Assembly (NCBI RefSeq): GCF_004011095.1
Contig: NZ_CP028129.1
Coordinates: 1,736,001-1,800,000, forward strand
Direction: 5' to 3'
Length of the DNA: 64,000 bases
From: Rathayibacter rathayi
Lineage (GTDB): Bacteria > Actinomycetota > Actinomycetes > Actinomycetales > Microbacteriaceae
Shown here: positions 37,801-44,556 of the stretch, piece by piece
Position numbering within the stretch: position 1 is the stretch's first letter
Layout of the letters: each line of letters starts with the position of its first letter
Made by a program: the position numbers and the translations under genes
Notes under the pieces: generated by a model
Database searches by the model: none
What the model was told of the DNA's origin: nothing
The model's input: the letters and a program-made list of their open reading frames with translations, nothing else

Positions 37801-38743
37801 CCTCGGCGGCGGGTGGATGCGGCTCGCCCGCGCCGAGATCGGCGAGCGCGCGTTCCTCGGCAACTCCGGCATGGCGGCTCCCGGCCACACCGTGCCCGCC
37901 GGCGGACTAGTGGCCGTGCTCTCCTCCGCGCCGCGGAAGGCGAAACCGGGCTCGTCCTGGCTGGGGTCGCCGCCAGTGCGGCTGAGGCGCACCGTCCTCG
38001 AGGCGGAGTCGGCGCGCACCTTCCGCCCGGCGCGACGGCTTCGCGCAGCCCGCATCATCTGGGAACTCGGCCGCTTCGTCCCGGTGGTCGTCTCGATCGC
38101 GATCGGCCTCGGGGTCGTCGCAGGACTGCTCGCGCTGATCCTGGCGCTCGGCCCGGTCCTCGCCGCGCTCGCCGGCGGCGTGGTGCTCCTGGCCGCCGGT
38201 GCCCTCGCCGCGGCCGTCTCCACTGCCGCGAAGTGGCTCCTGATCCAGCGCGTCGAGCCGAGCGAGAAGCCGCTGTGGTGCTCCTTCGTCTGGCGGAGCG
38301 AGCTGGCCGACACCTTCACCGAGATGGTCGCCGCACCCTGGTTCGCCCATGCGGCCACAGGGACCCCGGCGCTGGTCTGGTGGCTGCGGAGCCTGGGCGC
38401 GCGGATCGGGCGCGGCGTCTGGTGCGAGAGCTACTGGCTCCCCGAAGCCGATCTCATCTCCCTCGGCGACGGCACGACCGTGAATCGGGGCTGCGTCGTA
38501 CAGACCCACCTGTTCCATGATCGAATCATGAGCATGGATCTCGTGAGCCTCGACGCCGGCGCCACCCTGGGCCCGCACAGCGTGATCCTCCCCGCCGCGC
38601 GGATCGCCGAGCACGGCACAGTCGGCCCCGCCTCCCTCGTCATGCGCGGCGAGCTGGTGCCCGCGGGCAGCCGGTGGAGCGGGAACCCGATCGGCCCGTG
38701 GCGTGAGGTGCGCGTGGCCGACTACCACGCGCCCATCGCGTGA
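34808..38743 (+). CDS. Pls/PosA-type membrane NRPS (poly-lysine-synthetase-like)
   Basis: A 1311-residue single-module peptide synthetase. Adenylation domain: A3 FTSGSTGTPKG (about 171), A4 AFDASCEEMW (about 219), A5 NTYGPTEATV (about 307), A7 YRSGDLVRF (about 390), and A10 lysine in RVSGKVDR (about 498). The carrier protein has its phosphopantetheine serine in DLGGGSLAAAQ (about 549). No condensation or thioesterase domain is present. From about 605 there are three pairs of membrane helices alternating with three related soluble domains that contain hexapeptide-like stretches (VGAGSTVGARSTLLPGARIG). That is the layout of epsilon-poly-L-lysine synthetase Pls (about 1319 residues) and PosA, which join amino acids through side-chain amines. 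The hand-aligned pocket reads D-A-E-S-I-G-T-V-V-K, pointing to a basic amino acid. GTG start after ACGGAG. Confidence 0.87.
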   Translation: MTETARPQDVLDAAAATTPPRTLIDVLRDTAQRHPDASALEDPAGALSYRELLARTVQLAAELAAAGVRQGDRVGVRMPSGSRELYLAILAVLAAGAAYVPVDADDPEERARLVFGEAAVRGVITGSGRFERSGTEEPAARLFTATAPHPSTASIPLLQPPTLEDDAWIIFTSGSTGTPKGVAVSHRSAAAFVDAEARLFLQEEPLGPGDRVLAGLSVAFDASCEEMWLAWRHGACLVPAPRSLVRSGMDLGPWLTTHGITVVSTVPTLAVLWPAESLENVRLLIFGGEACPPELGERLAVEGREVWNTYGPTEATVVACAAPLGGPAPVRIGLPLDGWRLAVVDAEGRRVGEGEVGELMIGGVGLARYLDPVKDAEKYAPAPLLGWERAYRSGDLVRFESAGLVFQGRADDQVKLGGRRIELGEVEAALQGLSGVSGAAAAVRTTAAGNQVLVGYLALTGGRALDRDAALTRLREELPASLVPLLAVVDELPTRVSGKVDRAALPWPLADVTEDASLDPEEAWLAGLWCDVLGVPVDERANFFDLGGGSLAAAQLVARIRERDPDFTVADVYAHPRLAAMSAEIQSRATGAAEVSAHRITPVPLRMRVLQTLLGAPLLALGSARWVTAILTVTAVLNLVPGFSWLPTAPLAALIPAFALFLTPFGRMGLTVLAARTLLRGIRAGDHPRGGSVHLRLWLAEQIAFQLKAVSLAGAPWVAYYARALGARIAADVDLHSLPPLTGMLTLGRGAAIEPEVDLSGYWIDGDVLRVGAVRVGAGSTVGARSTLLPGARIGKHAQIEPGSAVFGRVPAGQRWGGSPAQRLGRANAGFPAERPARGPAWVWAYGVSAVGLAAIPVLALAAGLAVVALAAQHSADLGAALGPSVAALVPAVVVSGVVLAALVVVLVRLLGRGVEPGTHPVRGRIGWQVWSTERLLDSARVLLFPLYSGLFTPVWLRLLGARVGRDVEASTVLLLPAMTTIRDGAFLADDTLVASYALGGGWMRLARAEIGERAFLGNSGMAAPGHTVPAGGLVAVLSSAPRKAKPGSSWLGSPPVRLRRTVLEAESARTFRPARRLRAARIIWELGRFVPVVVSIAIGLGVVAGLLALILALGPVLAALAGGVVLLAAGALAAAVSTAAKWLLIQRVEPSEKPLWCSFVWRSELADTFTEMVAAPWFAHAATGTPALVWWLRSLGARIGRGVWCESYWLPEADLISLGDGTTVNRGCVVQTHLFHDRIMSMDLVSLDAGATLGPHSVILPAARIAEHGTVGPASLVMRGELVPAGSRWSGNPIGPWREVRVADYHAPIA

Positions 38744-40065
38744 GCCCCGGCCTGATCGGGCTCGAGACGGCCGGCGACCCGGACGTCCCGGGCATCGGGA
38801 ACACCGGCTACCGCGTCGAGTCGTACACCCTCGACCTCGACTACCGCGTCGCCTCGAACCGGCTGGCCGGCCGGGCGACGCTGCACGTCCTCGCCCTCCA
38901 GCCGCTGCGGCGCTTCTCCCTCGACCTCTCCCGACTCCGCGTCGCCCGGGTGCGGATCGACGGGCGCCGCGCCCGCCATGAGCAGGCACCGCACAAGCTG
39001 CGGGTCACCCCGGCCGAACCCCTGGTCGCCGGCGAGCGCATCATCGTCGAGATCGACTACAGCGGCCACCCCGCCCCGCGCGCGAGCCACTGGGGCGAGC
39101 TGGGGTGGGAGGAATTGGCGGACGGCGTACTCGTCGCCTCGCAGCCCTCCGGCTCCTCCACCTGGTTTCCCTGCAACGACGATGTCGCAGAGAAGGCGCC
39201 CTACCGGCTCCGCGTCACGGCCGAGGAGGGCTACGCCGTGCTCGCGAACGGGGTACTCCTCGACTCGAGCGCTCGCTCGGGCCGCCGCACCTGGCTCTAC
39301 GAGCAGCGCGAGCCCACAGCCGCGTATCTCGCGTCGGTGCAGATCGGCCGGTACGTGCTCGAGGAGCGGGTACTCGCCGGAGTCGCGGTGACCCTCGCCC
39401 GTCCGGCCGCCCTGGCCGCGCGGGTCGCTCACGACTTCGCTCCGCTGGAACGCATGCTCGCCCTTTTCACCCGGCTCTTCGGGCCGTATCCCTTCGCCCG
39501 CTACTGTGTCGTCGTCACCGCGGACGAGCTCGAGATCCCGCTCGAAGCGCAGGCGATGGCCGTCTTCGGAGCGAACCACGCCGACGGCGGCGGCGGGTCG
39601 GAGCGCCTGATCGCGCACGAACTCGCGCACCAGTGGTTCGGCAACAGCGTCGGTATCGCCCGCTGGCGGCACATCTGGCTCAACGAGGGCTTCGCCTGCT
39701 ACGCCGAGTGGCTGTGGTCCGAGGAGTCGGGACGCGCTTCCGCGGACGCCTGCGCCCGCCGCCACCACGCGGTGTTGCGGGCTGCGGCGCAGGATCTGGT
39801 GCTCGCCGACCCCGGGCCGGTCGCACTGTTCGATGACCGCGTCTACAAACGCGGCGCGCTCACCGTGCACGCGCTGCGGCTCACCGTCGGCGACGAGCCC
39901 TTCTTCCGCCTTCTGCGCGCCTGGACCTCCCGCTACGCCTTCGCCGCCGTCACCGATGAGGAGTTCCGCGACCTCTGCACCGAGCTGCTCGGCGACGGGG
40001 TGGACGACCTGCTCGACGCCTGGCTCCTCGACGAGGAGCTGCCGCCGCTACCGCCCGCCCGCTGA
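38740..40065 (+). CDS. M1 family zinc metallopeptidase in the Pls cluster
   Basis: A 441-residue short M1 aminopeptidase: an N-terminal beta-sandwich (about 20-200) and a thermolysin-like domain with HELAHQW (His293, His297) and Glu316 in NEGFA, exactly 18 residues after the second histidine. The usual GAMEN motif is replaced by EIPLEAQAM. There is no signal peptide and no C-terminal helical domain. GTG overlaps the synthetase stop by 4 bp, so the two are co-translated. In poly-lysine producers a zinc aminopeptidase acts as polymer-degrading enzyme; this gene is a good candidate for that role, but it is an inference. Confidence 0.85.
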   Translation: MSPGLIGLETAGDPDVPGIGNTGYRVESYTLDLDYRVASNRLAGRATLHVLALQPLRRFSLDLSRLRVARVRIDGRRARHEQAPHKLRVTPAEPLVAGERIIVEIDYSGHPAPRASHWGELGWEELADGVLVASQPSGSSTWFPCNDDVAEKAPYRLRVTAEEGYAVLANGVLLDSSARSGRRTWLYEQREPTAAYLASVQIGRYVLEERVLAGVAVTLARPAALAARVAHDFAPLERMLALFTRLFGPYPFARYCVVVTADELEIPLEAQAMAVFGANHADGGGGSERLIAHELAHQWFGNSVGIARWRHIWLNEGFACYAEWLWSEESGRASADACARRHHAVLRAAAQDLVLADPGPVALFDDRVYKRGALTVHALRLTVGDEPFFRLLRAWTSRYAFAAVTDEEFRDLCTELLGDGVDDLLDAWLLDEELPPLPPAR

Positions 40066-40806
40066 GACCAGCGAGTCCGCGAGAGCGTCGCCGTGCTCGC
40101 GCCGCCAGCCGATGATCGGTCCGGCACCCGTGTCCCCCATCGGCCCCAGGGCGACGCTGACCCGCAGCGCCGGATCGAGCCGCGGTTCGGCCAACCGGAA
40201 GCGGACCTCGCCGATCCGCGCCTCTACCGCGTGCCGCGACTCGTGCACATGTACGCGGCGCGGGTCGAGCTCGAGTCCGCGGCCGTCCGCCTTCAGCGCG
40301 GCCTCGATCCGGGTCCAGTGCAGGACGGGGTCGGCGGGGCGCATACCGCCCGTCGCGAACGGCGCCCCCGCGATCCGCGTGATGTGCTCGTCGCGCTCCG
40401 ATGTCCCGAGGGACGGCTCAACGTCGACACCGACCACTCCTGCGCTGCTCGCCGCGACGACCACCGCGCCCGCGCAGTGCGCGATGCTCACCGAGAGCAG
40501 CTCCAGCGCGGTCTCCCGCCCCTCCAGGCGAGGCCGGCCGTGCGCTGCTCCGCAGCGCCTACAGCAGGCGACAACCCGCACCTCCGACGCGCGCGTGCCC
40601 GTGAGCTCGGCGGCGAGCATCCGCAGCAGCACCCGCCCGAAGACGAACCGCTCAGCCACCGGCGCGGCGACCGTGCTGGCGTAGCGCTCCCGCTCCGGTG
40701 CGCTCAGCAGCGGCAGCAGCCGTCGCGCATCCAGGGTCTGCTCATCCAGCGCCAGCCAGCGCAGGTGCACGCCGGGCAGCTCCGCGCCGATCCCCGACTC
40801 CCCCAT
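40048..40806 (-). CDS. Sfp-type 4'-phosphopantetheinyl transferase
   Basis: A 252-residue PPTase that converts apo to holo carrier proteins using CoA. Motifs: VVGVDVEP (the GVD magnesium site), and WTRIEAALKADG in place of WxxKEAxxKxxG, so the first lysine is isoleucine while Glu and the second Lys remain. A CxxC-like CCRRCGAAHGRP lies mid-protein, also common in this group. ATG 40806 follows GGGGGGAGA. It converges with the M1 gene, overlapping it by 18 bp. It is the natural activator of the Pls-type carrier domain. Confidence 0.82.
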   Translation of the reverse strand: MGESGIGAELPGVHLRWLALDEQTLDARRLLPLLSAPERERYASTVAAPVAERFVFGRVLLRMLAAELTGTRASEVRVVACCRRCGAAHGRPRLEGRETALELLSVSIAHCAGAVVVAASSAGVVGVDVEPSLGTSERDEHITRIAGAPFATGGMRPADPVLHWTRIEAALKADGRGLELDPRRVHVHESRHAVEARIGEVRFRLAEPRLDPALRVSVALGPMGDTGAGPIIGWRREHGDALADSLVSAGGR

Positions 40807-40828
40807 CTTTCTCCCCCCGATCAGCTCG

Positions 40829-40972
40829 TCAGCGCCAGGTGTCGATCTGCGTGCCGTCGCGGCGGAGCAGCACCGTGTCATCGTCCTCGTCGAGCCCTCG
40901 CGCGTCAGCGGGCGTGAGCGTGCGGGGCAGCTCGGGCGTGAGGCGAAGGGCGTCGTGGGCAGTGTCGGGCAT
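40829..40972 (-). pseudogene. Short ORF resembling the N-terminus of polyphosphate kinase 2
   Basis: A 47-codon frame runs from ATG 40972 to TGA 40829 and ends ...DDDTVLLRRDGTQIDTWR. In PPK2 enzymes the region before the catalytic core typically reads 'DG-x2-DTWREGYPYDER', so this looks like a PPK2 start cut off by a stop codon right after DTWR. The rest of PPK2 is absent; the PPTase gene follows 22 bp on. A TAGCGT box 6 nt before the ATG would still give a leaderless transcript, so it might be an expressed small protein. The family match is from memory and rests on few residues. Confidence 0.4.
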
Positions 40973-41106
40973 GGAGGAACGCTAGTGCGCCCGTGTGACG
41001 CCCCGGTGAACGGGCGGTGACGTGCGCCCTACGCGCCTGCACTCCTTGGTTCAGCCTTCCCCTCCTCGGCAGCAGCACGCCGTCCGACGCGATGAGAGCC
41101 GTAGCC

Positions 41107-41168
41107 AACCGAGGTCGGATCGGCCGATCCAGGCCGTTAGGACCCGATCAGCGCTCTCAACCTCGGTT
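41107..41168. repeat. AACCGAGG-ended inverted-repeat element, copy 3
   Basis: AACCGAGGT (41107-41115) is inverted as ACCTCGGTT (41160-41168). Between them is a perfect 14-bp palindrome, GGATCGGCCGATCC (41117-41130). The element fills much of the gap after the SDR gene, ending 10 bp before its stop codon. The outer sequence ACCTCGGTTTCGGAC is the complement of GTCCGAAACCGAGGT at copy 1. Confidence 0.6.
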
Positions 41169-41178
41169 TCGGACGTGT

Positions 41179-41862
41179 TCAGGCGGAGAAGGCGGCAGGC
41201 GGCAAGTCGGTCTCGCCGCCGGCCAGGGCGGCGAGCAGCCGGTCGACGACCGCGTGCGGGGCCAAACCCGCACCGAACCGCGGAGCGTCACCCGCAAGCG
41301 GATGCCGCGACAGCTCGGTCTCGATGTGCCCGGGCCGCGCGTCGAGCAGCAGCACGCCGGCCCGCTTATACTCGCGCACCGAGGCCTTCACGAAGGCGTG
41401 CAGCGCCGCCTTCGAGGCCGAGTACGCCGCGAGACCGGCGGTCGGCGCCTCCGCCACCACTCCGCTGATGGTCAGCGCGAACGGCTCGCCACCTGTGCCA
41501 GCCGACGCGACGAGCGACGGCAGGGCCGCGGTCAGAACGCGGATCGGCGCAAGCGCATTCACCTCGATCAGCTCCTCCAGCACAGCCGGGTCGAGCTCTG
41601 CGGAGGGGCCGAACGCCACCACGCCCGCCGCCACGACCACGCCATCGAGGCGTCCGTGCCGCTTCAGCACCTCGGCGATCAGACGGCGCGGCTCGTCCTC
41701 TCCGCGCAGGTCGGCGACGAGAGGAGCCTCACCGAGCGCGGAGGAGTCCCGCCCGGAACGCACTGCCACAGCACCGCGCGCTTCCAGCGAGTCGGCCAGC
41801 AGACGGCCGAGGCCACCGGAGGCCCCGAGGACGAGGACGACGGCACCCTCGAGACGAGTCAT
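41179..41862 (-). CDS. Short-chain dehydrogenase/reductase
   Basis: A 227-residue classical SDR: cofactor motif VLGASGGLGR (TGxxxGxG-like) at about 11-20, the NAG-equivalent segment VVAAGV, ISG with the catalytic serine, and YSASK with catalytic Tyr and Lys. The substrate cannot be told. It is shorter than most (about 250) and the C-terminal substrate loop is short. It stands alone between the inverted-repeat element and a divergent small gene. Confidence 0.85.
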   Translation of the reverse strand: MTRLEGAVVLVLGASGGLGRLLADSLEARGAVAVRSGRDSSALGEAPLVADLRGEDEPRRLIAEVLKRHGRLDGVVVAAGVVAFGPSAELDPAVLEELIEVNALAPIRVLTAALPSLVASAGTGGEPFALTISGVVAEAPTAGLAAYSASKAALHAFVKASVREYKRAGVLLLDARPGHIETELSRHPLAGDAPRFGAGLAPHAVVDRLLAALAGGETDLPPAAFSA

Positions 41863-41937
41863 GTGGCGAGCCTAGACGGGTGTGCTGGCGCGGATCGGCA
41901 CTACCGTCAGTAGCCCCGGCCGCTTACCGTGATGCAT

Positions 41938-42171
41938 ATGCCCCGACCGCCGAGCCGTGCCCGACTCCGCTGTCTGCTCGATATCCTCGAGGATCCCGCC
42001 CCCGTCAATCCCGGCCACGCCCAGCACCTGCGGGCGCTGCTCCGCGAGGCGCTGGAGTGGATCGCCTGCCACCGGCCGCGCGAATCCGGAGCGTGGAGTG
42101 GACCCTCCTCCGGCAAACCCGCGGCCGCGGTCGCTCCCGAGGATCCCGCCGTGACCGACCCCGGCCTCTGA
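41938..42171 (+). CDS. Small hypothetical protein with leaderless start
   Basis: A 77-residue protein: a basic, Arg/Pro-rich start, then an amphipathic helical middle (CLLDILEDPAPVNPGHAQ, then LRALLREALEWIACHR), then an Ala/Pro-rich tail. I do not recognise the family. A TACCGT -10 box (41925-41930) ends exactly 7 nt before ATG 41938, the same geometry as dapD/dapE, which supports both the start and expression. GTG 41929 and ATG 41932 in the same frame would overlap the -10. Confidence 0.5.
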   Translation: MPRPPSRARLRCLLDILEDPAPVNPGHAQHLRALLREALEWIACHRPRESGAWSGPSSGKPAAAVAPEDPAVTDPGL

Positions 42172-42220
42172 CACTCCCGCCCTCCTCGTAGATTCGTTCG
42201 CCGGAGGAACGGGGGGGCCG

Positions 42221-42775
42221 ATGGACGAGGGTGCGCCCGCGGGCTGGTACCGCGACCAGAGCGATGCGGCGGTGATGCGCTGGTGGGACGGCAAACGCTT
42301 CACCGAGGCGCGGCAGTCCGCGCGGGACGAGGATGCGACACGACAGGACGCCGTCTCGGTCCGCGCGGACGGCCGCGTCCTCGGCTACCTGCCCAACGCC
42401 TCCGCCCACCGCGCCGCCCTCGACCGGGTCGTGGCGAGCGAAGCCGTCCCCGTCACCACTGCGCGCCTGCGAGTCGAGCGAGGCGAGGAGGGCCTTCGCG
42501 CACAGCACCGGAGAGGTGGTGAAACTGCGCCTGGACGGCGAGCCCGTCGGCGAGCTCTCGCCGACGCTGTCGGCCGATGTCACCCCGACCCTCGGCCATC
42601 TCGCCGGCCTCGGCCTCACCGCCGCCGCCTATGCCTCTCTCCGCGGTTCCCCGCTGAAGGTCGAGCCACCCTCCAGGCCGCGAAAGCCGTCAATCTCCCC
42701 GACCCCTGGGTGCACGGCCGCACCGTCACCTGGGTGGTCGTCGGCGTCTGCACCCTGGTGGGCTGTCGAGCTGGA
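42221..42775 (+). pseudogene. DUF2510 protein gene broken by two frameshifts
   Basis: It starts MDEGAPAGWYRDQSDAAVMR and WWDGKRFTEA, a DUF2510 domain. The frame then reads sense up to about TTARLRVERGE (42485), continues one frame over as HSTGEVVKLRLDGEPVGELS through GSPLKVE (to about 42667), and returns to the first frame for TLQAAKAVNLPDPWVHGRTV. Two compensating indels therefore interrupt one ancestral protein. After WVVVGVCTLVG the sequence stops looking protein-like and runs into the 3' end of the convergent RelA/SpoT gene. Sequencing error cannot be excluded. Confidence 0.6.
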
Positions 42776-42871
42776 TCATCGGGGGCGTGCGGAACTGAGC
42801 GAGGCTCTCCGGATGGCAACATCGATCGAATCGCATCATCGGCGTTGGTCGGACTCTGTGGTGTCCGCCTC

Positions 42872-44302
42872 TCACTGGGGGCGTTCGCTCCGGCCGTCGG
42901 CGACTACGACATCGCCCCGCACGACCCGGAGGTCGAAGGGGCGGACCCGTGAGAGCAGGTCCGCCATAGCTCCCTCCACCGCCTCGCGACCGAGATTCGA
43001 GATCACCCAGATGTCCGAGTCGTCGTCGACCGAGATCCGCTTGGCCCTCGTCCCTGGAGGTAGATCGGATTCTGAGACGACGACTCCCTGATGAGAGACG
43101 GCCTCCCTCCCACATTCACTCGCGACGATTCGCACGACTTCCCGTAGAGCACCGGCTGCTGTGTACGGCCCCGCATCGAACTCCGTCCGACCAGAACGGC
43201 CGAGCACAGAACGGCTGAGCAGGCGATAGGTCCAGTACTGCGTTTTTCCTCGCAACCGATCGTAACGCCATTCGAGCTGCCGGCCGCGATGACGAGCGGT
43301 CCCCGTATTCGTGGTTTTCTCGATGTAATCCTGCCCGAAGCGCGCGAGCAGCTCGTCGTCGAGACGCCGGACCCGAGTGACCGGACCACCCGATTCCATC
43401 AGCGCCCGCACCTGCTCGCTGTCGACGTCCTCCAAGGCCGATTCCAGCTGGTCGACCGTGTCGATCCCGCAGCATCGTGCGAGCTCGATTCCGAATTCGA
43501 TCCCCTTCTCGCTGCCGTCCGTGTCATCGGGGAACCTCGATTCCAGGAACTCGCAGAGCGTCCGGACGTCCAGAGGCGTCGCCGCGGTCTCCCCCAGGCC
43601 AGCCGCCGGCTCGATACGGACCTGGTCGTGCCGGCTCTCCTCGTCGACCGACGGCCGCGCGAGAATCCGGTCGATCGCCACGAACGTCTCATCGAGCGCT
43701 CGACGAGCGTCGGACGCCGCTCCGAAGAGCTGGTCGATCGTTACTCTGTCCTGCTCGCCGACTGCCTCGTACTGCGCGCCTTTATATCGGCGTGCATGCT
43801 CGAATTCGGCCCACGCGTGTCCGGCCACGGTGCGGATCTGGATCTCCAGCCCTCCGAACGTCGTGAAGTAGCGCTCAAGTTCTCCGCCGGAGACGACCCA
43901 GTCGGAATCATGGCCGTCGACTTCTCCCGACACGACGATGTGCAGACAGTCGTATCCGCGCAGGTGTGGCAGCTTCTCTTCTTTCTCTTTTCCCGGATTC
44001 CGGTCCTCGCCGCTCACGACGGCGAACCGGGAGAGGATCAGTTCACGGGCTCTGTCCCGATCGGTAATGGAGTAGGTGATGATGCGGATCGCAACGATGT
44101 CCGTCATTTTCCCCATAGGGTCCGAGTACTTCTTCGCCCGCTGCTTCCGCTGGAAGGACGCTATCGACTTTGCCCGCGCCGAGACGGCGTGCGGCTGGAT
44201 GCTCGACTCGGCGAGCAATCGCTGCACATAGCCCTCGATCTCCTCCGCCGCGCGGGGAAGCCAGTCCCACTTCGTGAAGTCCACGCTGTCGATACTGCTC
44301 AT
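42872..44302 (-). CDS. RelA/SpoT nucleotidyltransferase-domain protein with long C-terminal region
   Basis: A 476-residue protein. Residues about 40-175 are an alarmone synthetase domain with the expected residues: SARAKSIASF (Arg/Lys/Ser), MTDIVAIRI (Asp68, Arg73), GYDCLH (116-121), EIQIRT (153-158) and HAWAEFEH (162-169). There is no HD hydrolase and no TGS/ACT. About 300 further residues, acidic and with no domain I recognise, follow. Housekeeping small alarmone synthetases are near 200-260 residues, so this resembles the accessory toxSAS/CapRel kind, where extra C-terminal parts sense or neutralise. ATG 44302 has GGGGGAC upstream and overlaps a short upstream frame (ATGA). Confidence 0.75.
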   Translation of the reverse strand: MSSIDSVDFTKWDWLPRAAEEIEGYVQRLLAESSIQPHAVSARAKSIASFQRKQRAKKYSDPMGKMTDIVAIRIITYSITDRDRARELILSRFAVVSGEDRNPGKEKEEKLPHLRGYDCLHIVVSGEVDGHDSDWVVSGGELERYFTTFGGLEIQIRTVAGHAWAEFEHARRYKGAQYEAVGEQDRVTIDQLFGAASDARRALDETFVAIDRILARPSVDEESRHDQVRIEPAAGLGETAATPLDVRTLCEFLESRFPDDTDGSEKGIEFGIELARCCGIDTVDQLESALEDVDSEQVRALMESGGPVTRVRRLDDELLARFGQDYIEKTTNTGTARHRGRQLEWRYDRLRGKTQYWTYRLLSRSVLGRSGRTEFDAGPYTAAGALREVVRIVASECGREAVSHQGVVVSESDLPPGTRAKRISVDDDSDIWVISNLGREAVEGAMADLLSRVRPFDLRVVRGDVVVADGRSERPQ

Positions 44303-44430
44303 CCTGTCCCCCGTGCTGTCCGCTTTTGGCACTCTCGCCGCGCCTCACGGTACAGGTCGGCCGGTTCTGACCGCGCGAGTAGGCGCTCGCTGCAACGCTC
44401 GTCGATCCGATCCGCTTCCGGGGCCGACAC
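44299..44430 (-). CDS. Possible small ORF upstream of the RelA/SpoT gene
   Basis: A 43-codon frame (GTG 44430) ends in a stop codon that overlaps the RelA/SpoT ATG (ATGA). It reads VSAPEADRIDERCSERLLAR, then SEPADLYREARRECQKRTA, a charged helical-looking peptide. Toxic alarmone synthetases are often paired with a small antitoxin gene, and the overlap suggests translational coupling. No clear ribosome site precedes the GTG and I recognise no family, so this is weak. Confidence 0.25.
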   Translation of the reverse strand: MSAPEADRIDERCSERLLARSEPADLYREARRECQKRTARGTG

Positions 44431-44556
44431 GGAGGTGCCCGGCCCGCGTGACGCAACGCCTAGTCGCACCCAACGCCCTCCGGCTGAGGACGGCTTCCCC
44501 AATCGGCGACGGCGTGAGCCGGACTCGGGCGATATCGGTGGCTGAGCCGTCGTAGC

